Notes under the pieces: model-generated
Seen by the model: the letters and a program-made list of their open reading frames with translations, nothing else
What the model was told of the DNA's origin: nothing
The model's database searches: none
Shown: positions 6,186 to 6,357 of the stretch, one piece after another
How positions within the stretch are numbered: the first letter of the stretch is position 1
Layout of the letters: each line of letters starts with the position of its first letter
Origin: an uncultured Eubacteriales bacterium
GTDB taxonomy: Bacteria; Bacillota; Clostridia; Oscillospirales; Acutalibacteraceae
Direction of reading: 5' to 3'
Assembly: GCA_900321595.1 (NCBI GenBank)
Contig: ONWP01000106.1
Coordinates: 1-6,357 of the forward strand
DNA length: 6,357 bases
Translations under genes and position numbers: made by a program

Positions 6186-6299
6186 ATTGCTTTCCGTAAA
6201 GCGTCGTTTCCGTTAATCGAATTGGTTCCCCCAATTAGACGAGAATTATAGCATACTGATTGAGGCGAATGGTCGATCGAACAGTCTGTTTGCTCATAA
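6186..6299. other. AT-richer intergenic spacer without a recognised gene
   Basis: No convincing coding frame with a ribosome-binding site is visible. The only structure noted is a small inverted repeat, AATTGG (6220-6225) and CCAATT (6231-6236), around a 5-nt loop, too short to name. Base composition from 6130 to the right edge is about 41% GC by hand count, clearly lower than the genes to the left. Confidence 0.6.
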
Positions 6300-6328
6300 T
6301 TGATTTCTTGCGTTTTCTCCCTTATAAT
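6300..6328 (+). promoter_or_regulatory. Candidate promoter for a gene beyond the right edge
   Basis: TTGATT (6300-6305, four of six consensus bases) and a perfect TATAAT (6323-6328) are separated by 17 bp. Transcription would begin near 6335. The promoter points right, toward the Shine-Dalgarno sequence at 6347. Confidence 0.7.
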
Positions 6329-6336
6329 AACGTTAT
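6327..6336. promoter_or_regulatory. Palindrome overlapping the -10 and start site
   Basis: ATAACGTTAT is a perfect 10-bp palindrome covering the end of the -10 hexamer and the predicted start point. This position would suit a repressor operator, but at 10 bp it could be chance, and no regulator is identified. Confidence 0.35.
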
Positions 6337-6346
6337 AGGAAACTAT

Positions 6347-6352
6347 GGAGGG
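6347..6352 (+). promoter_or_regulatory. Shine-Dalgarno sequence at the right edge
   Basis: GGAGGG lies 5 bases from the end of the window and about 12 nt after the predicted transcription start. It indicates that a rightward coding region probably starts within a few bases outside the window; its product is unknown. Confidence 0.65.
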
Positions 6353-6357
6353 ATAGC

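Noticed and set aside
6042..6251. 69-residue open frame containing GPVAQLGERSVRIREVEGSN
   Set aside because: It is the translation of the tRNA-Ala gene and its terminator, a familiar annotation artefact, and no Shine-Dalgarno sequence precedes it.

Overview
The window looks like part of a chromosome from a GC-rich gut or rumen Clostridia lineage (Oscillospiraceae/Ruminococcaceae-like). This rests on the Firmicutes-style purine-rich Shine-Dalgarno sequences, a consensus SigA promoter, a tRNA gene with encoded CCA, a lipobox lipoprotein, a VanY-type carboxypeptidase, and a surface protein that combines cell-wall-binding repeats with a dockerin. The genus cannot be fixed from the sequence.

Layout: positions 1 to 5958 hold four genes in one direction, separated by gaps of about 20-34 nt. 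No promoter or convincing terminator is visible between them, so they probably form the end of one operon. (1) The 3' part of a large surface protein (open from the left edge to 2830): choline/glucan-binding-type aromatic repeats, then about fourteen His/Cys (CxxC) ribbon-like repeats, then a C-terminal dockerin. (2) A membrane-anchored D,D-carboxypeptidase of the VanY/M15B family (2852-3769) with all metal-site motifs intact. (3) A multi-pass membrane protein with an M28 aminopeptidase-like scaffold (3790-4962) in which nearly all metal ligands appear to be substituted, a likely pseudopeptidase. (4) A lipoprotein of unknown function (4993-5958).

All four products are predicted to act at the cell envelope: one in or on the wall, one trimming peptidoglycan stem peptides, one in the membrane, and one anchored by lipid. 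A joint role in wall or surface-protein maintenance is an inference from gene order, not shown by the sequence.

Positions 5959-6357 are non-coding in this window. They hold an AT-rich, UP-element-like block, a perfect-consensus promoter, tRNA-Ala(CGC), and a long compound stem-loop terminator that begins at the last base of the tRNA. An AT-richer spacer follows, about 41% GC by hand count against roughly 60-70% in sampled gene lines. At the right edge is a second promoter with a palindrome over its -10 and a strong Shine-Dalgarno sequence, so another gene probably starts just outside the window.

The most noteworthy items are the degenerate M28-like membrane protein inside an envelope operon, and the wall-binding / Cys-ribbon array / dockerin architecture with four regular 123-bp tandem units. 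No CRISPR array, insertion sequence, phage gene or recognised defence system was found.
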